Positions 10,375 through 20,100 are shown, counted from the stretch's first letter. The stretch: 64,000 bases of DNA from Aureispira sp050633105 (GCA_050633105.1 JBOEFW010000091.1:10827-74826), one strand, 5' to 3'. Numbers and translations: made by a program. Notes: generated by a model from the sequence alone, not told the origin.

Positions 10375-10471
10375 ACTGATTATTTGTTTTTTAGAACATG
10401 TTGTTTGATTTATAATTTATAAATAAAACACTAGAAAAACAAAATAAATTACTTTAATTATAGAGAAAAAA

Positions 10472-10508
10472 AACTAGCTGTCTTTCCCATTAGGAAAAAC
10501 AGCTAGTT
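10472..10508 (-). terminator. Rho-independent terminator
   Basis: The perfect 10-bp arms AACTAGCTGT and ACAGCTAGTT enclose a second short stem (TTTCC/GGAAA). On the minus strand the hairpin is followed by a run of eight T. It lies 41 bp past the stop of the small lipoprotein gene at 10550 and so probably ends that transcript. Confidence 0.75.
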
Positions 10509-10549
10509 CTAATCCATAACTTATAAAAAGCTAGAGGTTCTTTTTAGCT

Positions 10550-10672
10550 TTATTGGCCTACTTCAATAGAGAAGTTATTAGGACAACCTTGTTGGGTGCG
10601 GCAGCTACTGGCGGTAGCTAAAAAAGCAGCAACAGCTAACAAAATGGCTATTTTTTTGGCAACATGTTTCAT
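10550..10672 (-). CDS. Tiny Cys-lipoprotein (40 aa)
   Basis: This short reading frame encodes 40 residues: a basic, hydrophobic lipoprotein signal (MKHVAKKIAILLAVAAFLAT) and a lipobox ending ASSC, leaving a mature peptide of only 17 residues (CRTQQGCPNNFSIEVGQ) with one further Cys in GCPN. Its reality is supported by the well-formed signal, the strong terminator 41 bp after the stop, and a second gene of the same design 150 bp upstream on the same strand. The mature part is too short for an enzyme; lipid-anchored envelope peptides of this kind are seen in Bacteroidota genomes but have no known role that I can name. A 14-bp dyad (10692-10705) lies just upstream of the start. Confidence 0.65.
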   Translation of the reverse strand: MKHVAKKIAILLAVAAFLATASSCRTQQGCPNNFSIEVGQ

Positions 10673-10691
10673 GATGGCTATTTTTTATGAG

Positions 10692-10705
10692 CTGACATTT
10701 GTCAG
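10692..10705. promoter_or_regulatory. Short dyad upstream of the 40-aa lipoprotein gene
   Basis: CTGACA-TT-TGTCAG is a perfect inverted repeat 20 bp upstream of the ATG at 10672. The position would suit an operator or a 5'-UTR hairpin. There is no independent evidence that it is used. Confidence 0.25.
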
Positions 10706-10823
10706 TCGTATTGGTAGTATGTACGAAGCGTGATAAGCGTTAAAATTGCTTATGGCTTAGACAATGAAATAAGCGAATTTGGACAAGGCTTTAGTTGGGG
10801 GCCAATAATCGCTTTAGCAGGAT

Positions 10824-10922
10824 TTACCATTGTGGACAACCACAACCTGCTTTGCAGCTGGTCATACCAACAGCGAATACTAAGGCGATAAGTAACAGCA
10901 GCGTTTTTCTTGGATTTTTCAT
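10824..10922 (-). CDS. Tiny Cys/Gly-rich lipoprotein (32 aa)
   Basis: This 32-residue frame has a lipoprotein signal (MKNPRKTLLLLIALVFAVGM) and a lipobox ending MTSC. The mature peptide is just ten residues, CKAGCGCPQW, with three Cys. It matches the plan of the 40-residue gene downstream (lipobox, then a Cys followed by a GCP motif), which suggests two diverged members of one miniature lipoprotein family in tandem. It is divergent from the glycosyltransferase gene at 11102. The function is unknown; the Cys cluster might bind metal or form disulphides, but that is inference. Confidence 0.6.
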   Translation of the reverse strand: MKNPRKTLLLLIALVFAVGMTSCKAGCGCPQW

Positions 10923-11101
10923 AGTTATTACTAGTTAATACATGGAATAATAAAGCGCATGGAATAGCAGTGTCTTACTAATAGAACGCCAAAAGCGTTG
11001 CGCTATTGCTTAAAAATAGCAAATCTCATGGAGTTTATACAAAAACTATGGTAGGTTTAAGACAACTTTTTATGTTATAGGTTCAAATTAATCGTTTTAT
11101 A

Positions 11102-12166
11102 ATGAGCAAAACCATTTTAGTTGGTGCATTAAATTGGGGATTGGGACATGCGACACGTTGTATTCCAATTATCAATGCTTTACAAAAACGTGGGCTACAA
11201 GTTGTATTGGCAGCGGATGGAGCGGCTTTGGCGTTGTGGCAGGAACATTATCCTGCTTTGCCTAGTGTGGAACTGCCCAGTTATAATATCCATTATCCAA
11301 GTACCAATATGGTGTGGAATATGGCCCGCCAGCTTCCGCAGATTTTGAAGGCCATTCACTTAGAGCGTCAACAAACAGAGTCCTTGGTCAAAAAATATGC
11401 TATTGATGCGATTATTTCTGACAATCGATATGGGCTACGTCATGTTGGTATTCCCTCTGTTTTTGTTAGTCATCAACTGCATTTGGCCTTACCGACTTGG
11501 GTTATTCCTCCTTTGGTGAATAAATTACACCAACGGTATATTGGTGCTTTTGATCGTTGTTGGGTACCCGACCGAGCAGGAACAGATAATTTGGCAGGTG
11601 CTTTGGCGCATCCTGCACTCAAAGGAGTAGCGTATATTGGGGCTTTGTCTCGGTTTTCTCCTATGGTGCCGTTAGAAAAAGAATGGGATGTTTTGGCGGT
11701 GTTATCGGGCCCTGAACCACAACGCCAATATTTAGAAACAGCGCTAAAAGAGCAACTATTGGCCTTGCCTTATAAGAGCTTATTGGTGCGTGGTAAACCC
11801 AATAGTCAGGAACGTCAATGTCTTGGAAAACAGGTTTACCAGCAAGATTTTATGCCACAGGCTGCCCTTCAAAGAGTCTTTGGGCAAAGCGGTTTAATTA
11901 TAGCCCGCTCAGGGTACAGTACCTTACTAGACTTGGCAGCCTTACAAATACCCAAGGCGCTTTTAATTCCTACACCAGGGCAAACAGAGCAAGAGTATCT
12001 GGCCAAACGTCTCTCTGCACAAGGGCGCTGCGTTTATCAAAGCCAAACACAACTCCATTTGAAAAATGGCTTGGCCGCTTTAACTCAATTAGCGCCTGTT
12101 TTGCCTACTCCTCCATCTTCTAATGCCTTAGAACAATCCATAGATGAATTATTGCAAGATTTATAA
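11102..12166 (+). CDS. Glycosyltransferase-like protein (MurG/GT28-related, CHP00661 type)
   Basis: The 354-residue protein has the two-domain GT-B look of MurG-related transferases: an N-terminal GALNWGLGHATRC loop (residues 8-20), which in this fold lies at the acceptor/phosphate site, and a C-terminal half with IIARSGYSTLLDLAAL and the nucleotide-sugar loop region PTPGQTEQEYLAKRL. It resembles the 'conserved hypothetical CHP00661' glycosyltransferase group common in Bacteroidota. Donor and acceptor cannot be read from sequence; an envelope glycolipid or polysaccharide is likely. There is no signal or membrane helix, so it is cytoplasmic or peripheral. It is isolated from other sugar genes. 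Confidence 0.8.
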   Translation: MSKTILVGALNWGLGHATRCIPIINALQKRGLQVVLAADGAALALWQEHYPALPSVELPSYNIHYPSTNMVWNMARQLPQILKAIHLERQQTESLVKKYAIDAIISDNRYGLRHVGIPSVFVSHQLHLALPTWVIPPLVNKLHQRYIGAFDRCWVPDRAGTDNLAGALAHPALKGVAYIGALSRFSPMVPLEKEWDVLAVLSGPEPQRQYLETALKEQLLALPYKSLLVRGKPNSQERQCLGKQVYQQDFMPQAALQRVFGQSGLIIARSGYSTLLDLAALQIPKALLIPTPGQTEQEYLAKRLSAQGRCVYQSQTQLHLKNGLAALTQLAPVLPTPPSSNALEQSIDELLQDL

Positions 12167-12571
12167 ATATTTAATTGATTGTTTTTGTGAAAATAAGGCA
12201 GATTTTCTGCAGAAATCGCTGTTATTGACCATCAATTTTTTAATAATTGCCTAACAAGAGTTAGGCTTAAAGCCTGGATTGTTTTAGTATTTTTGCCATC
12301 TTGATAGAATATTAAAATAAATATGGTAATAGAAGTATACAAATGCGGCTTTATTGACGTTTCTTTGTCAAGAAGACAAAGGCTTGCTTTTTTTGATGCT
12401 ATAAAAAGGTGTTGCAATAGGAAAACTCCTAAGAGGATTATTATTTCTCTAGTAAAATCAACCAACATTTTGTAGTTTTATAAGCTTTGATTCTTAACGT
12501 ATCATGCTCTAGAGACTGATTGTTCCCCAATAGTCTCTTAGAATTTTTTTATTGATTGTAATACAAAAAAA
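12167..12571. other. Intergenic region, 405 bp
   Basis: It contains a 7-bp hairpin (GCCTAAC-AAGA-GTTAGGC, 12249-12266) with no U tract, and a TATTTTTG box (12288-12295) that matches the -7 element of Bacteroidota promoters but lacks a convincing -33 box. That box could drive the large T9SS gene with a ~270-nt leader. An antisense frame at 12232-12468 looks non-coding. Nothing else was seen. Confidence 0.4.
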
Positions 12572-15500
12572 ATGAAACAGTTTTTTATCCTCTTATTAGG
12601 CAGTTGGCTCTCCACAACTGCTTTTGCCCAACCAAACTTTGACTATTATTGGGTTGGAACGAGCTCTAATGGAGTACAAGGAAGTGGTGATTGGACCGAT
12701 TTAAATGCTTGGCGTTTAGACAGTCTTACTGGAGCTATTCCGACTCAGGTCCCTATTTCTAGTAATAGTGTCTTTTTTATGGCGGCAGCCTTTCCGACCG
12801 TTTTACCAGGAGCTACACCAGTAGAAATTACCATTAGTAGTTCTGTGAACTGTAAGAATTTCTATTGGGACAATACCGTTCCAACATTAGCTTTACCAAT
12901 TGTCTTTCAAACCTCTACTGCTGGATCAACTGGACCGTCTAATATCTCGTTGGATATTTATGGTAATTTTGATTTGCCAACAGCCTCTCAATTAGATTTT
13001 GATTTTAATGGCTTGTTGCGCTTTCGCTCTACAGCCTTATTGTCCATGATTCGTTCTAATGGGCAGAAATTATTGGTTAAACAGGTTGTTTTTGAAGGAA
13101 GTGATAGTACGGAATTTCGATTGATGGATGACCTTTATATCGATGATCCTAAAGAATACCATTACAGCCGCCGAGCTGATATTGATGGCGGTTTTTGCTC
13201 TTTTAATAGAGGCTATTTGAACTTCAATGGTCAAAATGCTGTATTGGATCGTTTTTGGGCTAACAATACAACTTTTCCTACTCGTAGAATAAACATTGCG
13301 AATTCACGAATTCAACTGATTGGTCATGCGGATTATGTTTGGAGGGTTAATTTTAATGCCGCAGGGACGAATTATGCAAGCTTTGATGCCACTGGTTCCC
13401 ATATTATTGCTCAAGAGCCGACAGGTTTGGCGTATGCCCAACAACTTTGGTTGGGTAGTGTAGATTATGATTCCATTACGATAGAAGCTCGTTATTACAC
13501 GCTCATTCGTCGAGATGATCCTACGGTTGAACATTTATTTTTGAATAGTGAGACCAGATTTTACGATGGGTTAAATTTAACGGTAGAAAACCTTTATCTC
13601 AAAGGAGGACTGGTATATAGTTTTCATGCCTCTAATAATGGCGGCCCTAAGATCATTGCAGAAAATATAACAGTTACAGGACCTTGTGATCGTTTTGCAA
13701 GCCTTGTAGGTTGGCAAGGAACACGTGGACATATCGCTAAAAAAACACCTGGTGGTACATTGACACTAGACAAGGTCATTCTGAATGGAATAGAAGGTGA
13801 TATTAGTACAGGCTCCACCTATATAGCTAATAATAGTGTAGATGCTGGTGGTAATATCAACTGGACTATTAATAGTAATACAGGGCGCGATATGCGTTTC
13901 CGTTTTAGTAATGCAACGGCCTTCAATCATTACTGGCATAATCTTAATAACTGGGAAGAATTTGATGGAACAAATTGGATTGCAGCAAGCTGTCTTCCTA
14001 CTCCCTTAGATGATGTTTATTTTGATTTAGCTTCTTATCCTCCGACAGGGAATAGACGGATACGGGTAGATTCTGTAGCCTATTGTCATGATATTCGTTG
14101 GGCAAATGATGTGGATAATCGAGTGGAGTTTTATCCCTATTTATATACAGGCTTGACAACTCGTGTTTTTAATGTGTATGGAACAATGGAACTAGACGCT
14201 GATATGCGTTTTGGTTGTGTTGGGCGTGTCATTGATTTCTGGGGAAGTGCAGGGGATAGTATTATTACCAAAGGGGTTTATATTGGTAATACTTGTCGTT
14301 TGCAGTGTTTCTCTGATTATGAAATTGCAGGCAACTATGCTGGACGTACCTTACAAGGTTTAATCAATTCTACCTTGCGTTCTAATGATAATCGTCTAGA
14401 TTTAGGAACATTTGCTGTCCATCGTCGTCAAATGCACAATGTTGAAGTGAATTTAACCCATGACCGCGCTTATCCCTTTAGAGATTATGGTGGTTTTGAT
14501 TTAGCGACGTCTTATACAGGGAATACTACCTTTAATTTTTGGGCAGACCGCCATTTCTATAATTGTAATGGAAGCAGCACAGGAGATGGTCGAAATTACT
14601 TATACGGGTCTTCTTGTGGAAGTTGTGCAGGAGCGAATCCACCGATGCATTTACCCAATACTATTTTTCATACCGAGCTGTTTGGCTTGGTTTATAATAT
14701 GACCGTTCATGGAGATTTGTTATTAAAAGAACGGGGACAGTTTCACCATTGGGTGAGTAACCCTACCTACTTTACCCAAGTGCGAGTATTAGGAGATCAG
14801 CCAGGAGGGGGTTTTAATGGAAACATGACCTTGACGGCTGGCAAAACTTATATTTTTGACTCGTATCATTCCAATCGTTATCTTCCTACAGATGCTAGAG
14901 CAATTCATAACTCTAAGGTAGAAGTAGCTGGTACCTTAACGGCTTTGGGAACTTGTGATGAGCCGATTGCTATTCGTACCTTTAATGGCAATCCGATGAC
15001 ATGGGATATTAATGCAACTAATATTTCTAATACCTTTATTGAGGGCATGGAGAATATAAATGCTCCTATTAATGTTGTGAACTCTGTTGATGGTGGTGGC
15101 AATACCAATATTAACTTTGTTACTTCTGGGCCAGGGGTCACCTTGTATTGGCGAGCACATCATAGTGCGCCAAGTAATTTTGAAGGCATTTGGCAAGATC
15201 CAGGACATTGGACGACTAATCCTGCTAGTTTGGTAGGAGATAGTGCCTGTATTCCTTCGGCTGTGGATACGGTCATTTTTGATAATCTATCGTATTCAGG
15301 AGCAAGCAATGGAGTGACAATTGATGCGATTGCTTTTTGTAAAACGATTTGGATTAAGGACGATGTTGCTTTTATTAGTAGCAATTTAGTCAACCCAAAA
15401 GGACATTTATTAATCAATGAAAGTCTATTGATTGATGTGCCTTTAACCCAAAATTCTTACACAGGAACCCTTTCATTTATTGGTGCTAATGGGACAATAC

Positions 15501-17803
15501 GGACGAGTGGCTCTGTTTTGATTAATAACCTGATTGAATTTAGAAATACAGGAGCTACTTGGAATTTAACCGATGATTTGACGCTAGATAATCCTCATCA
15601 TACACGACATGGGCGTCTTCGCTTGTCGTCAGGAACCTTCCGTTCTAATAACCATACCCTGAATTTATCAAATGCTTTTGAATCCTTTGGTTATGAGCCT
15701 AGACGATTGGTGCTAGGAACCTCTACGGTGAACTTATACATGAGAGGAATTTACATTAATGGAGACTATCCAGCCCCTTGGTTTATTCCAAATGGACACC
15801 GAAACATTGCTGTAGAAGGAGAAAATAGTATTATTAATGTGTTTGATAACAATCCCACAAATAGAAATCCTAGATTATATATGGGCTACGATTCTTTAGC
15901 ATATAAAGTCTTCTCTCCCAATAGTACTGGTTATAATATAAACCGCATCCAATATGGAGTAGTCAACTTTGGGGCTTCTAGTGATGAGTTATTAGTCTAT
16001 GGTTATGCTGAGTACAACTTTATGAATTATGAAGGGAGTGCTAGGGTAGAAGGTTCTAACCTTATGGATAGTGTTTCTTTTGAGGGAGGCTATTTTTACC
16101 GTTTTAGAAGCCGAATGATTCAAGAGTTACGTGCGCCTCACGGTAAGATTATTTCAAGAGGATCAGGCTCTAATTTTGTGAACATCGAAACGGTTCCTGC
16201 TGGACAAATTGCGCATTTTCATAAAGAATGGGGCGATTATTTCTGCTTAGATTATATCAAAGTAAAAGACAATACTGCCACAAAAGGCATCAATCCCAAT
16301 ACAGGATTAGTGGACAATGATTTGTTCTTCTATACAGGAACGAATAGTGATAACATTGGAGGAACGGCTTTGGGGATCTGGAACTTCTCTTTGTTGTTTT
16401 CTACCCATACGGCACAGGCACCTATTGTCACGCCTTGTGAAGGGCAGGATAGTGCTGATATTACAGTTTTTATTACAGGAAATGATTTTTATGATATTCG
16501 CTACCAATGGTACGATAGTCTAGGGAATACAGGAGCAGATACCATTCAAGTCAATGATGATGACAATGATCCGACTACGCCATTTGCTTTTACTGTAAGA
16601 GGTCCTGTTTTATCTTCAGGGTATTATGCGTTTGATATTGCTACTTTCCGTTGTGATAAAAGAACAGCCGCTGCTTTGGATACAGCTTGGGTCTACAAAT
16701 TAATACCCAATACGTTAGTCGATCAAGACCGAACAGGCAGTTGTTACTTAACAAACACGAATGATTGGGTCGATTTTTATGACGATGTGGACGCAAAACC
16801 GATTGCTTCTTTACAAGATTTAACGAGCCCAACCGATCAAGATTCGCTCAAAAATGTCAATGTAGCTGTTTATTTAGAACCGACCGTTCGTTACCATGCT
16901 GGGCGTCCTTATCTGCCTCGTCACTGGAATATTACACCAGAAAATAATGTGGGCGCAAAAGTGCGGGTGTATTTCACTCAACAAGAGTTAAATGAACTTT
17001 ACCAGCGTACGCATCATGCTTATGCTGGCTTGCCCTTTGGTGCTGGACCAGCTTATGTAGAAGTATGGAAATTTGATGCGGTACCTTATACGGCGGCAGC
17101 GATTGGATCGAGTGCCCCTACTGTGGTGCCTCATACTACAATTCCTGTAGCAGGTGCCAATGCCAAGGCGTTTACAAATACGACAGATGTATTAGGGATA
17201 GAGTTTGAGGTAAACTCGTTTTCTCATTTTATCATTGTTCCTACTGTTCCTGTCTTGCTCTCTGCGAATTTAATGCGTTTTGAGGCAAAAGCAACTGGTC
17301 AGCAACAAACGACCCTGACTTGGGAAATGTCTACGATGGATGATGTGGATCATTTTGAAGTTTTGCGCAGCAATGATGGAATTAACTTTGAGCCTTTGAT
17401 GGAAGAAGCGGCGACTCGTAATTTAGAATACCAAACGATTGACCATCAAGCGCTAGCGGGCTATAATTATTACCGTTTGCGTTTGCACCATGATGATGAT
17501 TCTCAGACGCTTTCTGAAATCAAAGTAGTGTATTATGAGGTAACTCGTCTATTAGACATCTTTCCTAATCCTGTGAGTAAGGAAGACTTGAATATTCGTT
17601 TGTCTGCAATAGAGGAGGTGCCTTTGCGTTTGCAATGGGTGAATACTTTAGGACAGGTTGTTCAAGAACACCAACAAACGATACAGCGGGGTACCAATAT
17701 GTTTAGTGTGCCTACCAACAACTTGGCAGAGGGAATTTATGTTCTCAATATTTACCAAGGCGCAACGTTGATTGGACAACGAAAAATTTCTAAGAACGAT
17801 TAA
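12572..17803 (+). CDS. Giant T9SS-secreted protein with three beta-repeat modules
   Basis: The 1743-residue product has a signal peptide (MKQFFILLLGSWLSTTAFAQ) and a C-terminal T9SS type A sorting domain (DIFPNPVSKEDLNIRL ... GIYVLNIYQG). Three modules of ~400 residues start near residues 25, 453 and 856. Each opens with a [YH]-Y-W motif and a W-x-D/N-W block, then DxVxFD and a C-x-x-I-x-W strand, followed by long Asn/Thr/Gly-rich sequence typical of a right-handed beta-helix. After residue ~1280 come Ig-like and Fn3-like segments (TLTWEMSTMDDVDHFEVLRS). The architecture points to a large surface or released adhesin-like protein; no catalytic motif was seen. A strong terminator follows at 17834. 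Confidence 0.88.
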   Translation: MKQFFILLLGSWLSTTAFAQPNFDYYWVGTSSNGVQGSGDWTDLNAWRLDSLTGAIPTQVPISSNSVFFMAAAFPTVLPGATPVEITISSSVNCKNFYWDNTVPTLALPIVFQTSTAGSTGPSNISLDIYGNFDLPTASQLDFDFNGLLRFRSTALLSMIRSNGQKLLVKQVVFEGSDSTEFRLMDDLYIDDPKEYHYSRRADIDGGFCSFNRGYLNFNGQNAVLDRFWANNTTFPTRRINIANSRIQLIGHADYVWRVNFNAAGTNYASFDATGSHIIAQEPTGLAYAQQLWLGSVDYDSITIEARYYTLIRRDDPTVEHLFLNSETRFYDGLNLTVENLYLKGGLVYSFHASNNGGPKIIAENITVTGPCDRFASLVGWQGTRGHIAKKTPGGTLTLDKVILNGIEGDISTGSTYIANNSVDAGGNINWTINSNTGRDMRFRFSNATAFNHYWHNLNNWEEFDGTNWIAASCLPTPLDDVYFDLASYPPTGNRRIRVDSVAYCHDIRWANDVDNRVEFYPYLYTGLTTRVFNVYGTMELDADMRFGCVGRVIDFWGSAGDSIITKGVYIGNTCRLQCFSDYEIAGNYAGRTLQGLINSTLRSNDNRLDLGTFAVHRRQMHNVEVNLTHDRAYPFRDYGGFDLATSYTGNTTFNFWADRHFYNCNGSSTGDGRNYLYGSSCGSCAGANPPMHLPNTIFHTELFGLVYNMTVHGDLLLKERGQFHHWVSNPTYFTQVRVLGDQPGGGFNGNMTLTAGKTYIFDSYHSNRYLPTDARAIHNSKVEVAGTLTALGTCDEPIAIRTFNGNPMTWDINATNISNTFIEGMENINAPINVVNSVDGGGNTNINFVTSGPGVTLYWRAHHSAPSNFEGIWQDPGHWTTNPASLVGDSACIPSAVDTVIFDNLSYSGASNGVTIDAIAFCKTIWIKDDVAFISSNLVNPKGHLLINESLLIDVPLTQNSYTGTLSFIGANGTIRTSGSVLINNLIEFRNTGATWNLTDDLTLDNPHHTRHGRLRLSSGTFRSNNHTLNLSNAFESFGYEPRRLVLGTSTVNLYMRGIYINGDYPAPWFIPNGHRNIAVEGENSIINVFDNNPTNRNPRLYMGYDSLAYKVFSPNSTGYNINRIQYGVVNFGASSDELLVYGYAEYNFMNYEGSARVEGSNLMDSVSFEGGYFYRFRSRMIQELRAPHGKIISRGSGSNFVNIETVPAGQIAHFHKEWGDYFCLDYIKVKDNTATKGINPNTGLVDNDLFFYTGTNSDNIGGTALGIWNFSLLFSTHTAQAPIVTPCEGQDSADITVFITGNDFYDIRYQWYDSLGNTGADTIQVNDDDNDPTTPFAFTVRGPVLSSGYYAFDIATFRCDKRTAAALDTAWVYKLIPNTLVDQDRTGSCYLTNTNDWVDFYDDVDAKPIASLQDLTSPTDQDSLKNVNVAVYLEPTVRYHAGRPYLPRHWNITPENNVGAKVRVYFTQQELNELYQRTHHAYAGLPFGAGPAYVEVWKFDAVPYTAAAIGSSAPTVVPHTTIPVAGANAKAFTNTTDVLGIEFEVNSFSHFIIVPTVPVLLSANLMRFEAKATGQQQTTLTWEMSTMDDVDHFEVLRSNDGINFEPLMEEAATRNLEYQTIDHQALAGYNYYRLRLHHDDDSQTLSEIKVVYYEVTRLLDIFPNPVSKEDLNIRLSAIEEVPLRLQWVNTLGQVVQEHQQTIQRGTNMFSVPTNNLAEGIYVLNIYQGATLIGQRKISKND

Positions 17804-17833
17804 GATTACGTTAGTAGAACAAAATATTTCAAG

Positions 17834-17864
17834 GAGCGCTTCATTTTCTGAAGCGCTCTTTTTT
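17834..17864 (+). terminator. Rho-independent terminator
   Basis: GAGCGCTTCA and TGAAGCGCTC form a perfect 10-bp GC-rich stem with a TTTTC loop, followed by TTTTTTG. It is placed 30 bp after the stop of the giant T9SS gene. Confidence 0.9.
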
Positions 17865-18003
17865 GTTTTACAACGGCCTAGACTATTAGGCAAAAAATTA
17901 AGTCATGTCAACAAAGGAATTGACTAGTCGTTGGGGGGTAAAATGTCTATATTAGTTGCTCGTTTCCCAGTTTAATGGATTCTTTATCTAATAATCATCC
18001 AAC

Positions 18004-18606
18004 ATGTTTGTAAGAAAATTCAATTCCTCTTTTTTTGTAGGAGCCACTGCTTTATTAATAACAGCTTGTGAAGCCCCAAACAATACAACAACTATTGATG
18101 TTGTTAGAACAACTGATACGATTGTAGAAGAACCTATAGTAAAGGAGATGGTTACCCCAAAGACGACCACCAATCCTTATCTTATTGAGAACAATACTTT
18201 TTATGGACTATCTTTAGGAATGTCAATATCTGCGCAAGCAGCACGCTTAGAGAAAGGAGTTCTGAGTGATGGGGAAAGCGATTTTGAGGTGTACTATATC
18301 AAGGGAGAAGAAGGGGAAGAATTGGGCTACATTATGCCCGATCTACGTGATGAAAGCCTTATTGGTAGCATTATCATAACAACTGCTAAAGCGATCACCA
18401 CAGATGGCCTTGCTCTTGGCAGTACGTTTAAGGATTTGCAAACTCAAACACCCAATATCCAAGTGCATGGTTCTGAAATCGAAGGGCGAACTCATGCGAT
18501 TCGTGGCAACGAACTGTTCTTACTAGATCTTTATGAGGTCGCCACAGAATTGGAGGAAAATAATATTGATCCAACTACCGTTATCAAAGCAATTACGATT
18601 CAATAA
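18004..18606 (+). CDS. Lipoprotein of unknown function, paralogue of the next gene
   Basis: The 200-residue protein has a lipoprotein signal with lipobox LITAC (Cys22), a low-complexity Thr-rich linker and a compact C-terminal domain from residue ~58. That domain (NPYLIENNTFYGLSLGMS ... LEKGVL ... YYIKGEEGEELGYI ... LGSTF ... AIRGNELFLL) is shared, at roughly half identity, with the product of the next gene. I do not recognise a named family. The tandem copy and the PrsW-type protease just after suggest a small envelope-stress or signalling locus, but that is inference from order only. Confidence 0.75.
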   Translation: MFVRKFNSSFFVGATALLITACEAPNNTTTIDVVRTTDTIVEEPIVKEMVTPKTTTNPYLIENNTFYGLSLGMSISAQAARLEKGVLSDGESDFEVYYIKGEEGEELGYIMPDLRDESLIGSIIITTAKAITTDGLALGSTFKDLQTQTPNIQVHGSEIEGRTHAIRGNELFLLDLYEVATELEENNIDPTTVIKAITIQ

Positions 18607-18623
18607 CTTTACGACCTTATCTA

Positions 18624-19268
18624 TTGGATGAGGCAATCATCTCACCTACTCTAAATACAATACCTTTGAAAGTCTATTTAACCGTTTTTTTATGTTTTGC
18701 TGCTTTTCTCTTTATCATTAATGAAGCTATAAACAGTAGGAATATGAGAATTGATGCTGCCCAAAATGTCTTAGAATTACCTATTGATAGTTTGGAGACA
18801 ATAGCGTGGTCAGAAGATAACCCTTATCTAATTAAGGACCATATTTTTTGTGGTTTATCGTCTGGAATGCATTTTTCAGAGCATGGAGCACATTTGGAAA
18901 AAGGCCTGTTGATAGAAGAGGGTAGAGAGGTAGAGGTGTATTACATCCAAGGAATAGAAGGAGAGCATGTTGGATATGTAAAGCCTCATACAAAGGATGA
19001 GCAGTGCATTGGTCAAATTACAATTACTACTCCCCAAGCGCATACGGTAGATGGTTTTAGGATTGGAAGTACCTATGCCGCTTTAGAAAACGAGATTACT
19101 TCCATTGAAGGGCATGGGACTGAAATTAGAGGGGTAGCGTATGCTGTTCGTGGCCGGGAACTATTTTTGTTAGCTATAGAGAACCCTGTTCATGAACTTC
19201 AAGAAGGTGCCCCAGAACCCACTACAGCGGTCAAAGAAATTAAGATTAAGGAACATCGGATGGAATAA
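18624..19268 (+). CDS. Membrane-anchored paralogue of the preceding lipoprotein
   Basis: The frame has no ATG at a suitable place. The likely starts are TTG at 18624 (17 bp after the previous stop) or TTG at 18666, just before the hydrophobic stretch VYLTVFLCFAAFLFIIN. Unlike its neighbour it has an uncleaved signal anchor rather than a lipobox. The extracytoplasmic domain matches the previous gene's (NPYLIKDHIFCGLSSGM ... LEKGLL ... YYIQGIEGEHVGYV ... IGSTY ... YAVRGRELFLL), so this is a tandem duplication in which the anchor has changed. It is probably co-transcribed with 18004-18606. Function unknown. Confidence 0.7.
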   Translation: MDEAIISPTLNTIPLKVYLTVFLCFAAFLFIINEAINSRNMRIDAAQNVLELPIDSLETIAWSEDNPYLIKDHIFCGLSSGMHFSEHGAHLEKGLLIEEGREVEVYYIQGIEGEHVGYVKPHTKDEQCIGQITITTPQAHTVDGFRIGSTYAALENEITSIEGHGTEIRGVAYAVRGRELFLLAIENPVHELQEGAPEPTTAVKEIKIKEHRME

Positions 19269-19357
19269 GTGGTGTAAAGTGATTATATGGTTATTGTTTA
19301 TGTTAGAACCATAGTAGTTTTTATCTTGCTGCTCTACTTCATCAATCGTTACCAATT

Positions 19358-20092
19358 ATGGATCTAGTACTCCTGCTGCTGCTCTCTATTTTGCCAGGCT
19401 TTATTATCGTTTTGTACATTTACTGGCGTGATCGCCACGATAGTGAACCATTGTGGTATTTGAGTTGGTGCTTTGCTTTTGGTATGCTGAGCACTTACCC
19501 TGCGGTGCAAATGGAGACTTTTGGTATGCGCGATCTAGGTATTTACGGGACGGTTAATGATCCCTTTATGACTTTTACCTTTGCTTTTGCGGTGATTGCC
19601 TTGAGTGAGGAGTTTGTGAAATACTTATTTCTACGTTATTACATCTTCCCGAAGAAGGTGTTTGATGAGCCTATGGACGGTATTGTCTATGCAGTCATGG
19701 TTGGAATGGGCTTTGCGACTTTAGAAAACATTCTCTATGTGGTGATTCGTCCGCAAGACATGGCAACAGCTTTCCATATTGGTTGGTTGAGAATGACTAC
19801 AGCAGTGCCAGGCCACGCTATTTTTGCCATTATAATGGGGTATTTTGTAGGTTGGGCAAAATTTGCCCCTCGTTATCAAGCCTTGTTTTTGTGGATAGGG
19901 TTGCTAGGGGCTGTTGTCGCACATGGAATCTATGATTATCTAATCTTTATGCGGATGCAAGAGTATTTGATTTTACTTGTTTTGCTATTGGGGACGTTTA
20001 TTTCTTTGTTCTTATTGAGAAAACATAGTCGCTATAGTCTTTATGGTGATAAGAATAGTGTAGAAATTGACTTAGAAAATTTTGAGAAATAA
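19358..20092 (+). CDS. PrsW-family intramembrane metalloprotease
   Basis: The 244-residue polytopic membrane protein has the motifs of the PrsW (RsiW-degrading, CPBP-related) family: SEEFVKY with the catalytic Glu pair (84-85), a GMGFATLENI segment, PGHAIFAIIMGYFVG with a conserved His, and AHGIYDYL with a second His. Family members cleave anti-sigma factors or other membrane proteins within the bilayer. The two tandem envelope proteins immediately upstream (gap 89 bp) are conceivable partners or substrates. The window's ECF sigma/anti-sigma pair lies far away at 45-48 kb. The family call is firm; the substrate is unknown. Confidence 0.87.
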   Translation: MDLVLLLLLSILPGFIIVLYIYWRDRHDSEPLWYLSWCFAFGMLSTYPAVQMETFGMRDLGIYGTVNDPFMTFTFAFAVIALSEEFVKYLFLRYYIFPKKVFDEPMDGIVYAVMVGMGFATLENILYVVIRPQDMATAFHIGWLRMTTAVPGHAIFAIIMGYFVGWAKFAPRYQALFLWIGLLGAVVAHGIYDYLIFMRMQEYLILLVLLLGTFISLFLLRKHSRYSLYGDKNSVEIDLENFEK

Positions 20093-20100
20093 GTTAAATG

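Noticed and set aside
12232..12468. 78-residue minus-strand frame
   Set aside because: No recognisable motif and no convincing start context, and it covers a hairpin and a plus-strand promoter-like box.
18624..19268. Pseudogene, because there is no ATG
   Set aside because: The frame is intact, well matched to its paralogue and spaced as an operon gene; TTG starts are plausible.
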